Origin: JAAEQG01 sp023133475 | GTDB lineage: Bacteria; Planctomycetota; Phycisphaerae; UBA1845 | Direction: 5' to 3' | NCBI GenBank assembly: GCA_030631415.1 | Contig: DAOVLE010000291.1 | Coordinates: 1 to 5,043 of the forward strand | DNA length: 5,043 bases | Shown: positions 1 through 5,043 of the stretch, in pieces | Numbering within the stretch: the first letter of the stretch is position 1 | Layout of the letters: each line of letters starts with the position of its first letter | Position numbers and translations under genes: made by a program | The notes under the pieces: generated by a model | Told to the model about the DNA's origin: nothing | The model's database searches: none | What the model saw: only the letters and a program-made list of their open reading frames with translations

Positions 1-22
1 CCACCCTACCCTTGCTGCCTCG

Positions 23-50
23 TTGCCTCTTGCCTCTTGCCTCTTGCCTT
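23..50. repeat. Heptanucleotide tandem repeat, four units of TTGCCTC/T
   Basis: Four adjacent 7-bp units are visible: TTGCCTC at 23-29, 30-36 and 37-43, and TTGCCTT at 44-50. A degenerate related segment (TTGCTGCCTCG) precedes them at 12-22. On the other strand this reads as a purine-rich GAGGCAA repeat. Such short arrays expand and contract by slippage. No function can be assigned, and the array is not inside a gene. Confidence 0.85.
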
Positions 51-91
51 TACACCCACGGGTTTACTGAATGTATACCACTTAGGTACTG

Positions 92-126
92 GTTCTGGAC
101 TGTCTGCGCACTGCGTTCTGGACTGT
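92..126. repeat. 12-bp direct repeat GTTCTGGACTGT, 23-bp spacing
   Basis: The word GTTCTGGACTGT occurs exactly at 92-103 and again at 115-126, separated by 11 bp. The similarity does not continue on either side. It could be a duplication scar or a paired protein-binding site. With one pair only and no neighbouring promoter, neither is supported further. Confidence 0.7.
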
Positions 127-159
127 TTCCACGCTGGTTTTGCCACGAATCTGTTCGCG

Positions 160-184
160 GAAAGGGACGTTCTCGATCCCTTTC
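160..184 (-). other. Stem-loop just past the hydrolase stop codon
   Basis: GAAAGGGA at 160-167 is perfectly complementary to TCCCTTTC at 177-184, giving an 8-bp stem around a 9-nt loop. It sits about 43 nt beyond the stop codon of the leftward gene, where a terminator or 3'-end stabilising hairpin would be expected. No run of U follows on the - strand (the next bases are CCGCGAAC) and the stem is only half G/C. It therefore does not qualify as a classical intrinsic terminator. Confidence 0.35.
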
Positions 185-226
185 TGCAAACCACGTGGAG
201 CCGAGCGAATGCCGGCGACCTTGCGG

Positions 227-2803
227 TCAATTGTCATTAGGTGGGGTTGGAGCGTTCCCACCGACCGGCGTGCCTGACGAGTCGCGCCAGACGAATTCGC
301 CGCTGGCGATGGTCCAATCGAGGCCGAAGAAGCCGGCGCTGCGGACGCCGGCGGTGCCTTCGCTGAGCACTTCCGGACCCAGCACGATGCAGTCCGGGTA
401 GGCGATGCCGGAGACGAAATAGGGCAGCCGATCGGTTAGCCGCATTCCGGGCAACCCCGAGCCGGTGACCACGCCGACCAGCGCCCGATCACTGCCCAAG
501 CGCGGCCGAATGAACAGGCAGGCCAAGTCGTCGCCGGTCTCTTCACGCTTGCCAACGCGAACCGAGCCGCGGCAGACCTGCACCGGGCTGTCGGCCAGCA
601 GGGCGGCCCAGGCGGCGTTGGCTTCGGCGTTGCCGTAGAGGATCACGTTGCGGTCGGGCTCGGCGGCGGCATCGAAGGCTGTGTCGGGAACCACGTCGAT
701 CGAGGCGTTGCCGCGATACCAGAAGGTCTCGGCGTCGTAGCGCGCCTTGGCAAACGCCCAGGCGTTTTCCTCGGACGTGCCTTGCGTGCCATAGACGAAC
801 ATGACGCGGTTGCGGAAGGCCTCCTTGAACGGCCCGTAACGCTCCGGGCCCTTGAGGTCGGGTGCGGGGATGCCCACGTTGCTCCACCGGTCGTCGTCGC
901 GGGCCAGCCACACGCGGCCTGTGCCCGCGGGGGAGACCACGTTCTCGATCTGCTGGCCATCGAGTTCGATCTGGATCGGCGTAGCGGCTTCGACGTGCTT
1001 GAGGCCGATCGACAGGCGGGCAACGTTTTCAGCCGAGCCGACAAAGCGGCGAGTGTCCGGATTGAAGCGAATGTCTATCTTGCTGGGGATGAACGCCTGA
1101 CCCTGGGCCTCGATCGTGACCCAATGGCAGGTGGCCGAGACGCCCGGGCTGGCAGTCAGGAACTCAACGTGGCGGACGGTGCCAGTCTCGGGCGCGGTGT
1201 GGTGTTTGAAAAAGTCGAACATCGGGAGCCAGTCCACGCAATCGGTCCCAGGCCGCTTGGGGGAAGTATCCCACCAGTGCCCGACGCCTGGTTGTTCGTA
1301 GTAGGCGAAGTCGGGGTGGAAGTCCGCCAGGTGCTTACGCATGGTGCGGGCCTGCTCCACGGGGACGTCGTCGTCGTTTTCGCCGTGAAGGATGTAGATA
1401 CCGTGCTGGCGGTAGTTCCGCGACAGGCTCAGCGTGTCGCTCGGGGCGGTGGCGCGCATGAGCATTCCCTGCATGGGCGTGGGTTTTTCGTAGCGCGTCG
1501 CACCGGTGTACGACCAGAAGCTTATCCAGCCGGCGCTGGGGCCGATAGCGGCGAAACGGTCGGGGAACGTGACACCGACGTGCCACGCCCCGTGTCCTCC
1601 CATCGAATGCCCGGTCAGATAGATCCGCCGCGGGTCAATGCCGAACTGCTCCCGGGCGAGTTCGAGCACCTCCAGTGCGTCGAGCCGGCCCCAGTCTTCC
1701 CAGTCGAAGCCGAAGGGCCGGCGGTTGGTCGGAGCAACCACGTGGCCCCACGTCTTGCCGGCGTAGCAGCCGGCCTGGCCGATTGCCTCCACACTTGCCC
1801 CGTGCAACGAGAGAAAGAGCGCTGACGGCTGGGGGCTGTCTTGCGTCGGTCGTGCCGGGGTCACCGCGTAGTATTGCACGCTGCCATCGATCTCGCTGAT
1901 GAAGGTGCGCTTGTGCGTTTCATCCGGTCGGCGGACGCGCAGCGCGATCTTGCTGGTGTCCAGTGTTTGCCGCTCGTCCGCTTGGGGTTGGATCAGCCTG
2001 AGTTCGATCTCGCGCTCGCCTGGCTCAGTCGGAACTGAACACTTGAACCGGAAACCGACCTTACGCACGGACAGGGCCGGGATCACCGGCAGCGGGGTTC
2101 GCGTCGGCTCGGCGTCGCCGACTGTGGCCTCGACCTGTACCCCATCCAGCGCATCGAGTGCGGCATTGATGACTACCACAGCCCCCCACGATTCGGTCTT
2201 CTCGCCGACGATCAGATCAGGCAGCGTCGCGTCGGCGGTGTCGAACATGGCGGGGGATTTCGGGGCAACCAGTTTTGCCTTGAGTTTCCCACGCCCGCAA
2301 TGAAACAGTAGCCCGTTTTCCCCGCGATGAAGCGCGATCGGCAATCGGACCTTGCCCGTCTGGTAGGGGTCACCCGTCCGCAATTCCCCGTTGACGTAGA
2401 CCCTGCTGTGTGAAATCGCGTCCAAGACCATCACCCGGTCGGTGTGAGACTCGACGGAGATGTAGGCATAGCCGCCGCGCAGCGCCTTGTGCTCGAACTT
2501 GTCGTCTTCGTTTGCGGTGGCGGCTTCCCACGTCTTGGTCGAGCCGTCGGGCAACGTCACGGCATCGCCGGCTTTCGGCGGCGACCAGCGACCGGCGACA
2601 ACCTGAGCTTCAATGGCATCGAGATGCACCGGCGCACGGCCATATTGGCCAACCCGCTTGATGACCAGGGCGTCGCGGAGAACGATTTCTTGCGTCGGTG
2701 CGGAAGTGGGTTCTTGAGGTGGAGCGTTGGCTGGTGCAAGACCAGCCAACGCGATTATTGCCAGTGTCCCTATACCGAAAGTGTGGCGTGTTGACCGATA
2801 CAT
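227..2803 (-). CDS. Secreted prolyl-oligopeptidase/esterase-type serine hydrolase, 858 aa
   Basis: An exported alpha/beta-hydrolase, probably periplasmic or extracellular. Residues 1-27 form a type I signal peptide (basic start, hydrophobic 10-24, cleavage near APANA). Residues about 55-180 look like a jelly-roll, sugar-binding-like domain (VYVNGE at 135-140, GENGLLF at 161-167, as in GH2-type N-domains). The catalytic domain spans about 300-540: strand LSLHG at 331-335 for the oxyanion side, nucleophile elbow GHSMGG with Ser400, acid in HGENDDDVP (probably Asp477), and His509 in GVGHWWD. Residues 540-858 are a beta-rich then Rossmann-like extension without a function I can name. Start: ATG with AAAGGA six bases upstream. 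Family members are annotated as S9 peptidases, but many such proteins are acetyl- or feruloyl-esterases. The glycosidase-like neighbours favour an esterase (inference). The catalytic class is secure; the substrate is unknown. Confidence 0.9.
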   Translation of the reverse strand: MYRSTRHTFGIGTLAIIALAGLAPANAPPQEPTSAPTQEIVLRDALVIKRVGQYGRAPVHLDAIEAQVVAGRWSPPKAGDAVTLPDGSTKTWEAATANEDDKFEHKALRGGYAYISVESHTDRVMVLDAISHSRVYVNGELRTGDPYQTGKVRLPIALHRGENGLLFHCGRGKLKAKLVAPKSPAMFDTADATLPDLIVGEKTESWGAVVVINAALDALDGVQVEATVGDAEPTRTPLPVIPALSVRKVGFRFKCSVPTEPGEREIELRLIQPQADERQTLDTSKIALRVRRPDETHKRTFISEIDGSVQYYAVTPARPTQDSPQPSALFLSLHGASVEAIGQAGCYAGKTWGHVVAPTNRRPFGFDWEDWGRLDALEVLELAREQFGIDPRRIYLTGHSMGGHGAWHVGVTFPDRFAAIGPSAGWISFWSYTGATRYEKPTPMQGMLMRATAPSDTLSLSRNYRQHGIYILHGENDDDVPVEQARTMRKHLADFHPDFAYYEQPGVGHWWDTSPKRPGTDCVDWLPMFDFFKHHTAPETGTVRHVEFLTASPGVSATCHWVTIEAQGQAFIPSKIDIRFNPDTRRFVGSAENVARLSIGLKHVEAATPIQIELDGQQIENVVSPAGTGRVWLARDDDRWSNVGIPAPDLKGPERYGPFKEAFRNRVMFVYGTQGTSEENAWAFAKARYDAETFWYRGNASIDVVPDTAFDAAAEPDRNVILYGNAEANAAWAALLADSPVQVCRGSVRVGKREETGDDLACLFIRPRLGSDRALVGVVTGSGLPGMRLTDRLPYFVSGIAYPDCIVLGPEVLSEGTAGVRSAGFFGLDWTIASGEFVWRDSSGTPVGGNAPTPPNDN

Positions 2804-2809
2804 GAGGGT

Positions 2810-2815
2810 TCCTTT
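2810..2815 (-). promoter_or_regulatory. Ribosome binding site of the secreted hydrolase
   Basis: On the - strand the sequence AAAGGA lies six bases before the ATG at 2803, inside GGAAAGGAA. It supports that ATG as the start, consistent with the signal peptide that follows immediately. Confidence 0.75.
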
Positions 2816-2904
2816 CCAGGGCGTTGCGATCTTCTGCTGCCGTGCGAGCCGCGCACTTTGCCGAGCTTGCTCATCCTTTTACTGTAACCATTCACACCGG
2901 GTGG

Positions 2905-2974
2905 CACGGACAAGAACCGCCGGCGAACAACGCTACAACATCACCGTGGAACGTTCGAGCGGTTCTTGTCCGTG
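2905..2974. repeat. Hairpin A of the tandem element (16-bp perfect arms)
   Basis: CACGGACAAGAACCGC at 2905-2920 is perfectly complementary to GCGGTTCTTGTCCGTG at 2959-2974. Inside the arms CGAAC (2924-2928) can pair with GTTCG (2953-2957), extending the stem past a small internal loop. The apical part is about 24 nt. There is no T-run after either arm, so it is not an intrinsic terminator. Confidence 0.9.
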
Positions 2975-2996
2975 AGAACACGCGACGGCCTTCGCC

Positions 2997-3063
2997 ACGG
3001 ACAAGGATCGCCGCCGGCATCTCGGCTCATTCGGGGTGTTCTTCCAAGGCGATCCTTGTCCGT
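2997..3063. repeat. Hairpin B of the tandem element (16-bp perfect arms)
   Basis: ACGGACAAGGATCGCC at 2997-3012 is perfectly complementary to GGCGATCCTTGTCCGT at 3048-3063, around a 35-nt loop. The arm matches that of hairpin A except at two positions (A/C in A, G/T in B), and the opposite arm carries the matching change each time. The loop sequence is not similar to that of hairpin A. Confidence 0.9.
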
Positions 3064-3171
3064 ACCACCCCAGAGGGCGTGAACGGTTATCTTTTACTAT
3101 ACCGCGGAACAAGCGCCAAGCGTTCGGCAGCGGTTGCCGCGTTGCCGGGCTGCGGGTATCGTTGCTGTCCC

Positions 3172-3180
3172 AGGAAGGAG
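3172..3180 (+). promoter_or_regulatory. Strong ribosome binding site of the GHL10 lipoprotein
   Basis: AGGAAGGAG ends six bases before the ATG at 3187. It decides the start in a frame that stays open for a further 360 bases upstream, and the protein then begins directly with a lipoprotein signal. Confidence 0.85.
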
Positions 3181-3186
3181 ACCGAT

Positions 3187-4308
3187 ATGAACGCTATGGT
3201 TTTTTTGAGAATGCTATTCGTGGCGGCATTGATTGCTTCATTATCCGGCTGCGCGCAGCTTGATCGCAAAGGACCGCTGCACGTTCCCGAGAAGACCGAC
3301 GATGCGAAGAGCCGGCGCCAAACCAGCCCGGAGAATGAAGGCCGCGCGGTATGGATACACTCCACCTCCTTCAGCCAGGACAGGGCCAAGGCGGCGCCTG
3401 AAATCGAGGAGGTATTGGACACATACGCCGACATCGGCATCGACAACCTGTTCTGCTTCTACGCCATGAGAGACCAGCATGGGCTCGACTGGGACTTCCT
3501 CGATGTTCTGTTGCAAGAAGCCCATTCGAGGGGGATGAAGGTGCATCCCTGTTTCTGCGTCGGCCGTCTCTATCCGGCGTGGAAGGAAGAGATCATCGAG
3601 CGGCATCCGGACTGGTTGATCAGGAGCTTTAAGGAGAACCGGCCGAGTCTGAACCTGGCGATTCCAGAAGTCCGCGAGTTCATAATTGCCCAGGTGTCCG
3701 AGGCGCTGCGCTACGATATCGACGGCATACACCTCGACTACATACGTTTTCAGACCGGGCAGGGCTTCAGCTACGACGACGCCACCTGTCAGGCATTCAA
3801 GCAGCGCTACGGCCGGGGGCCGCTGGAACTGCGCTGGCACAACTGTGGCAGTGTCATCTGGTGCGAATGGATGAGGTGGAACGCAGCGCACGTAACAGAT
3901 CTCGTCAGAGGAATAAGGGACGAAATTGAGAAGTCCGCCAGGGACATTCCCCTCTCCGCGGCCGTCTTCCCCGACCACGAATCAGCAAAGCTTCTAGTCG
4001 GCCAAGACTGGCGGCAATGGGCAGAGGAGGGATTAGTGGATATCCTCTGCCCCATGCTATATACGAAGAACAATGAAGTCTTTGAGAAGTACGTACGGTG
4101 CGCGGTCGATGTAGCGAAAGGCAAATGCCTGGTCTATCCCGGCATAGCAATCGTTACATCCCACGCCGAAAACACACCACAGCGCGTTGCCGAGCAGATT
4201 CAGATTGCCAGGAGGGCCGGCGCGGATGGGGTGGCGCTCTTTAGCGCTTCCAGCCTGAAGGGCGAGTTCATCAGAAAGCTCAAAGGCGAGGTGTTCAAGC
4301 AGAGATGA
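3187..4308 (+). CDS. Lipoprotein, glycosyl-hydrolase-like family 10 (GHL10/DUF187-type) TIM-barrel, 373 aa
   Basis: A membrane-anchored putative glycoside hydrolase. Residues 1-21 are a lipoprotein signal with lipobox LSGC (Cys22); Ala at +2 suggests outer-membrane sorting. A linker runs to about 50, then a barrel-like domain fills the rest. It shows the family landmarks in order: GRAVWI (52-57), a distal helix followed by HSRGMKVHPCF (113-123), PEVREFI (160-166), DGIHLDYIRF (179-188) with acidic Asp179 and Asp184 at a strand end, ILCPMLYTK (286-294), YPGI (317-320) and GADGVALFS (345-353). The DGxHLDYIRF signature is shared with related GHL families such as DUF4015, so the exact subfamily is less certain than the fold. 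Nine cysteines follow the lipidated one, many for an exported protein. The gene is the first of a rightward pair and is preceded by the hairpin element. Substrate unknown; family members are thought to act on bacterial or plant glycans. Confidence 0.85.
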   Translation: MNAMVFLRMLFVAALIASLSGCAQLDRKGPLHVPEKTDDAKSRRQTSPENEGRAVWIHSTSFSQDRAKAAPEIEEVLDTYADIGIDNLFCFYAMRDQHGLDWDFLDVLLQEAHSRGMKVHPCFCVGRLYPAWKEEIIERHPDWLIRSFKENRPSLNLAIPEVREFIIAQVSEALRYDIDGIHLDYIRFQTGQGFSYDDATCQAFKQRYGRGPLELRWHNCGSVIWCEWMRWNAAHVTDLVRGIRDEIEKSARDIPLSAAVFPDHESAKLLVGQDWRQWAEEGLVDILCPMLYTKNNEVFEKYVRCAVDVAKGKCLVYPGIAIVTSHAENTPQRVAEQIQIARRAGADGVALFSASSLKGEFIRKLKGEVFKQR

Positions 4309-4313
4309 GCTGA

Positions 4314-4321
4314 AAGGGAGG
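4314..4321 (+). promoter_or_regulatory. Ribosome binding site of the downstream partial gene
   Basis: AAGGGAGG lies five bases before the ATG at 4327, within the 18-nt gap after the GHL10 stop codon. The short gap and its own strong site argue for one shared mRNA with independent initiation. Confidence 0.85.
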
Positions 4322-4326
4322 CCGAC

Positions 4327-5043
4327 ATGACCACTGCACGAGCGTTGCGCGGCGCGTTTCTCGGAATTGCAATCGCCGGGTATCTCGGTTGCGCATTTGC
4401 GGAAGACGTGAGAGAGCCGGCGCCCGTGAACCAAGCGTCGCCGATGGCGTTGCGGCCTAATGAGACCTTCGACAACAATTGGGTCGTGCGGCAGGATCTG
4501 CCTGTCTTCTCCAACCTCAAGGGGGAGCAGTTCCAAGCGGGTCTCTACCAGAACAAGGCAAAGGTCAGGTTGGCGTTCCGGTTGGCGAACGGGGCTGCGT
4601 CCGGTGCGCCGGGTGTCGAGGTTGTTCTGGCTTTCGACCCGGTGTACTTCTTCATCAAGGGCAGCCCCATCCTGGTGGATACATCCACGGGAGATCGGCG
4701 CAAGGTCGATTACAGGTTCGAGGGCGAGAAGATCATCTGCAAGCCGGTGCGGGCTACCGATCATCTGAAATATATCGAGCTGAACGTCTGCTCGCGCAAG
4801 CTGCGGAACCGGGGCACGCTGACGATCGAGGACCGGCTGAAGCAGGCCCGCACGATCAGGAGAATCAGACAGAAGCTGGACTCCTGGTCGCCGCTGGCAC
4901 CGGGTCAGATCATCGCGCAGGAGACGCTGCGGCCGATCATCTGTCACGGGGGCTACGATGCGCGCGGCGCGAAGCGGGCGGTGATCTGGGCGAATGGTGG
5001 CAAGCTGACGGGCGAGTTCGAGCTGATCGACGCGCTTCGTAAC
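4327..5043 (+). CDS. Exported multidomain protein, partial (239 aa visible); possible GH9-family glycosidase N-terminus
   Basis: The frame stays open to the window end, so the C-terminus is missing. Residues 1-25 form a signal peptide, best cut after AFA (23-25). A cysteine at 22 follows YLG, a poor lipobox, so type I cleavage is more likely. Residues about 60-165 are beta-rich (for example VRLAFRLANG at 80-89 and VEVVLAFDPVYFF at 97-109) and match no family I recognise. A charged, Arg/Lys-rich helical segment follows at about 166-185. From about 198, QETLRPIICHGGYDARGAKRAV and then FELIDA (231-236) resemble the start of the cellulase N-terminal Ig-like domain, whose family pattern is NQVGY, then KRAV, then FxLxDA. 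That domain normally precedes a GH9 catalytic module, which would lie beyond the window. Cotranscription with the GHL10 gene fits a glycan-degrading role. Gene reality is near certain; the GH9 assignment is tentative. Confidence 0.8.
   Translation, partial: MTTARALRGAFLGIAIAGYLGCAFAEDVREPAPVNQASPMALRPNETFDNNWVVRQDLPVFSNLKGEQFQAGLYQNKAKVRLAFRLANGAASGAPGVEVVLAFDPVYFFIKGSPILVDTSTGDRRKVDYRFEGEKIICKPVRATDHLKYIELNVCSRKLRNRGTLTIEDRLKQARTIRRIRQKLDSWSPLAPGQIIAQETLRPIICHGGYDARGAKRAVIWANGGKLTGEFELIDALRN

Larger units (their letters stand above)
1..226. other. Non-coding flank downstream of the secreted hydrolase gene
   Basis: I find no convincing gene here. The open frames that cross it lack a good Shine-Dalgarno start and show no recognisable protein motif. 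It holds a heptamer tandem repeat, a 12-bp direct repeat and a short stem-loop, listed separately. It lies beyond the 3' end of the leftward-reading hydrolase gene, so it is its 3' untranslated region and/or a spacer to an unseen neighbour. Confidence 0.6.
2899..3070. repeat. Composite tandem-hairpin inverted-repeat element, about 172 bp
   Basis: Four arms carrying the same core, ACGGACAAG or its complement, are arranged as left-right-left-right. The outermost ends also match: GGGTGGCACGGACAAG at 2899-2914 against the complement of CTTGTCCGTACCACCC at 3055-3070, 15 of 16 positions. The inner junction (2975-2995) lacks the GGGTGG flank. The whole therefore looks like one unit with defined ends and not like two chance hairpins. 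There is no gene inside it and I see no obvious target-site duplication. Possible identities are a MITE- or REP-like dispersed element, or a structured leader for the rightward operon. Confidence 0.75.
2804..3186. promoter_or_regulatory. Divergent intergenic region between the hydrolase and the GHL10 lipoprotein
   Basis: This 383-bp gap must contain the start signals of both the leftward and the rightward transcription units. I cannot place a convincing -35/-10 pair for either. An AT-rich patch around 3091-3101 (TTTTACTATA) is the most promoter-like stretch but lacks a -35 partner on either strand. The middle (2899-3070) is occupied by a tandem-hairpin repeat, leaving 95 nt to the left gene and 116 nt to the right gene. 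A frame in phase with the right-hand gene stays open through this region without a start signal, which I take as chance. Confidence 0.6.

Noticed and set aside
6..240. Small open frames on both strands left of the hydrolase stop
   Set aside because: Starts lack ribosome binding sites, one uses TTG overlapping the hydrolase stop region, and the products run through the heptamer repeat without recognisable features.
782..1825. Long + strand open frame (347 codons) inside the hydrolase gene
   Set aside because: It lies antisense to the hydrolase, whose frame carries a signal peptide and a complete triad. The predicted protein has no recognisable motif and a composition typical of an antisense frame in GC-rich DNA.
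2842..2856. Small palindrome GTGCG-agccg-CGCAC upstream of the hydrolase
   Set aside because: A 5-bp stem of this composition is expected by chance in GC-rich sequence, and it is not repeated elsewhere in the window.
2899..3070. CRISPR array or intrinsic terminators as explanations for the repeated arms
   Set aside because: The arms alternate in orientation and do not form direct repeats with regular spacers. No T-run follows any stem, and both flanking genes point away from the region, so no transcript needs to end there.
3091..3101. Promoter -10 candidate (TACTAT on +, TATAGT on -)
   Set aside because: Neither strand has a recognisable -35 element at suitable spacing, and the AT-rich patch alone is not enough.
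2824..3186. N-terminal extension of the GHL10 gene to 2824
   Set aside because: The frame is open, but it would translate through the hairpin element, bury the lipoprotein signal 121 residues inside the protein, and ignore the strong ribosome binding site before 3187.
4057..4947. Long - strand open frame (296 codons) crossing the GHL10 gene and the next gene
   Set aside because: It spans two well-supported genes on the opposite strand and their ribosome binding site, and shows no family motif.
4479..5042. + strand open frame of 187 codons near the right end
   Set aside because: It is out of phase with the frame from 4327, which has a strong ribosome binding site, a signal peptide and beta-domain character. 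The alternative has none of these.

Overview
The window is GC-rich bacterial DNA that reads as an exported carbohydrate-processing locus. Two genes on the + strand and one on the - strand are transcribed divergently from a shared 383-bp gap. The architecture suggests a free-living polymer degrader, most likely Planctomycetota; Verrucomicrobiota, Lentisphaerota or Armatimonadota remain possible. The pointers are a very large secreted alpha/beta-hydrolase with a jelly-roll-like N-domain, a lipoprotein of the glycosyl-hydrolase-like 10 type, and another secreted multidomain protein. No rRNA or other taxonomic marker is present, so the assignment is an inference from protein style.

Layout. Positions 1-226 are non-coding and hold a four-copy heptamer repeat (23-50), a 12-bp direct repeat (92-103/115-126) and a small stem-loop (160-184) just past the end of the first gene. 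Positions 227-2803 (- strand) encode an 858-residue secreted serine hydrolase of the prolyl-oligopeptidase/esterase type with a readable catalytic triad. Positions 2804-3186 are the divergent intergenic region. Positions 3187-4308 (+) encode a 373-residue lipoprotein with a GHL10-type TIM-barrel. After an 18-nt gap, positions 4327-5043 (+) encode the first 239 residues of another exported protein, cut by the window edge, whose last visible segment resembles the Ig-like domain in front of GH9 catalytic modules.

The most unusual element lies in the divergent gap. Two tandem hairpins (2905-2974 and 2997-3063) have perfect 16-bp arms that share the end ACGGACAAG. They differ from each other at two arm positions, and in each hairpin both partners of the pair have changed. 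The outer flanks extend the symmetry (GGGTGG on the left, CCACCC on the right), so about 172 bp behaves as one composite inverted-repeat unit. On the + strand only, the two inner arms can also pair with each other through G-U wobbles, giving a mutually exclusive alternative fold. It could be a MITE/REP-like mobile repeat or a structured leader.

Working together (inference): the lipoprotein barrel and the possible GH9-family protein would attack glycan backbones at the cell surface or in the periplasm. The secreted hydrolase could remove ester decorations or cleave peptides. No transporter, transcription regulator or mobile-element gene is visible in the window.
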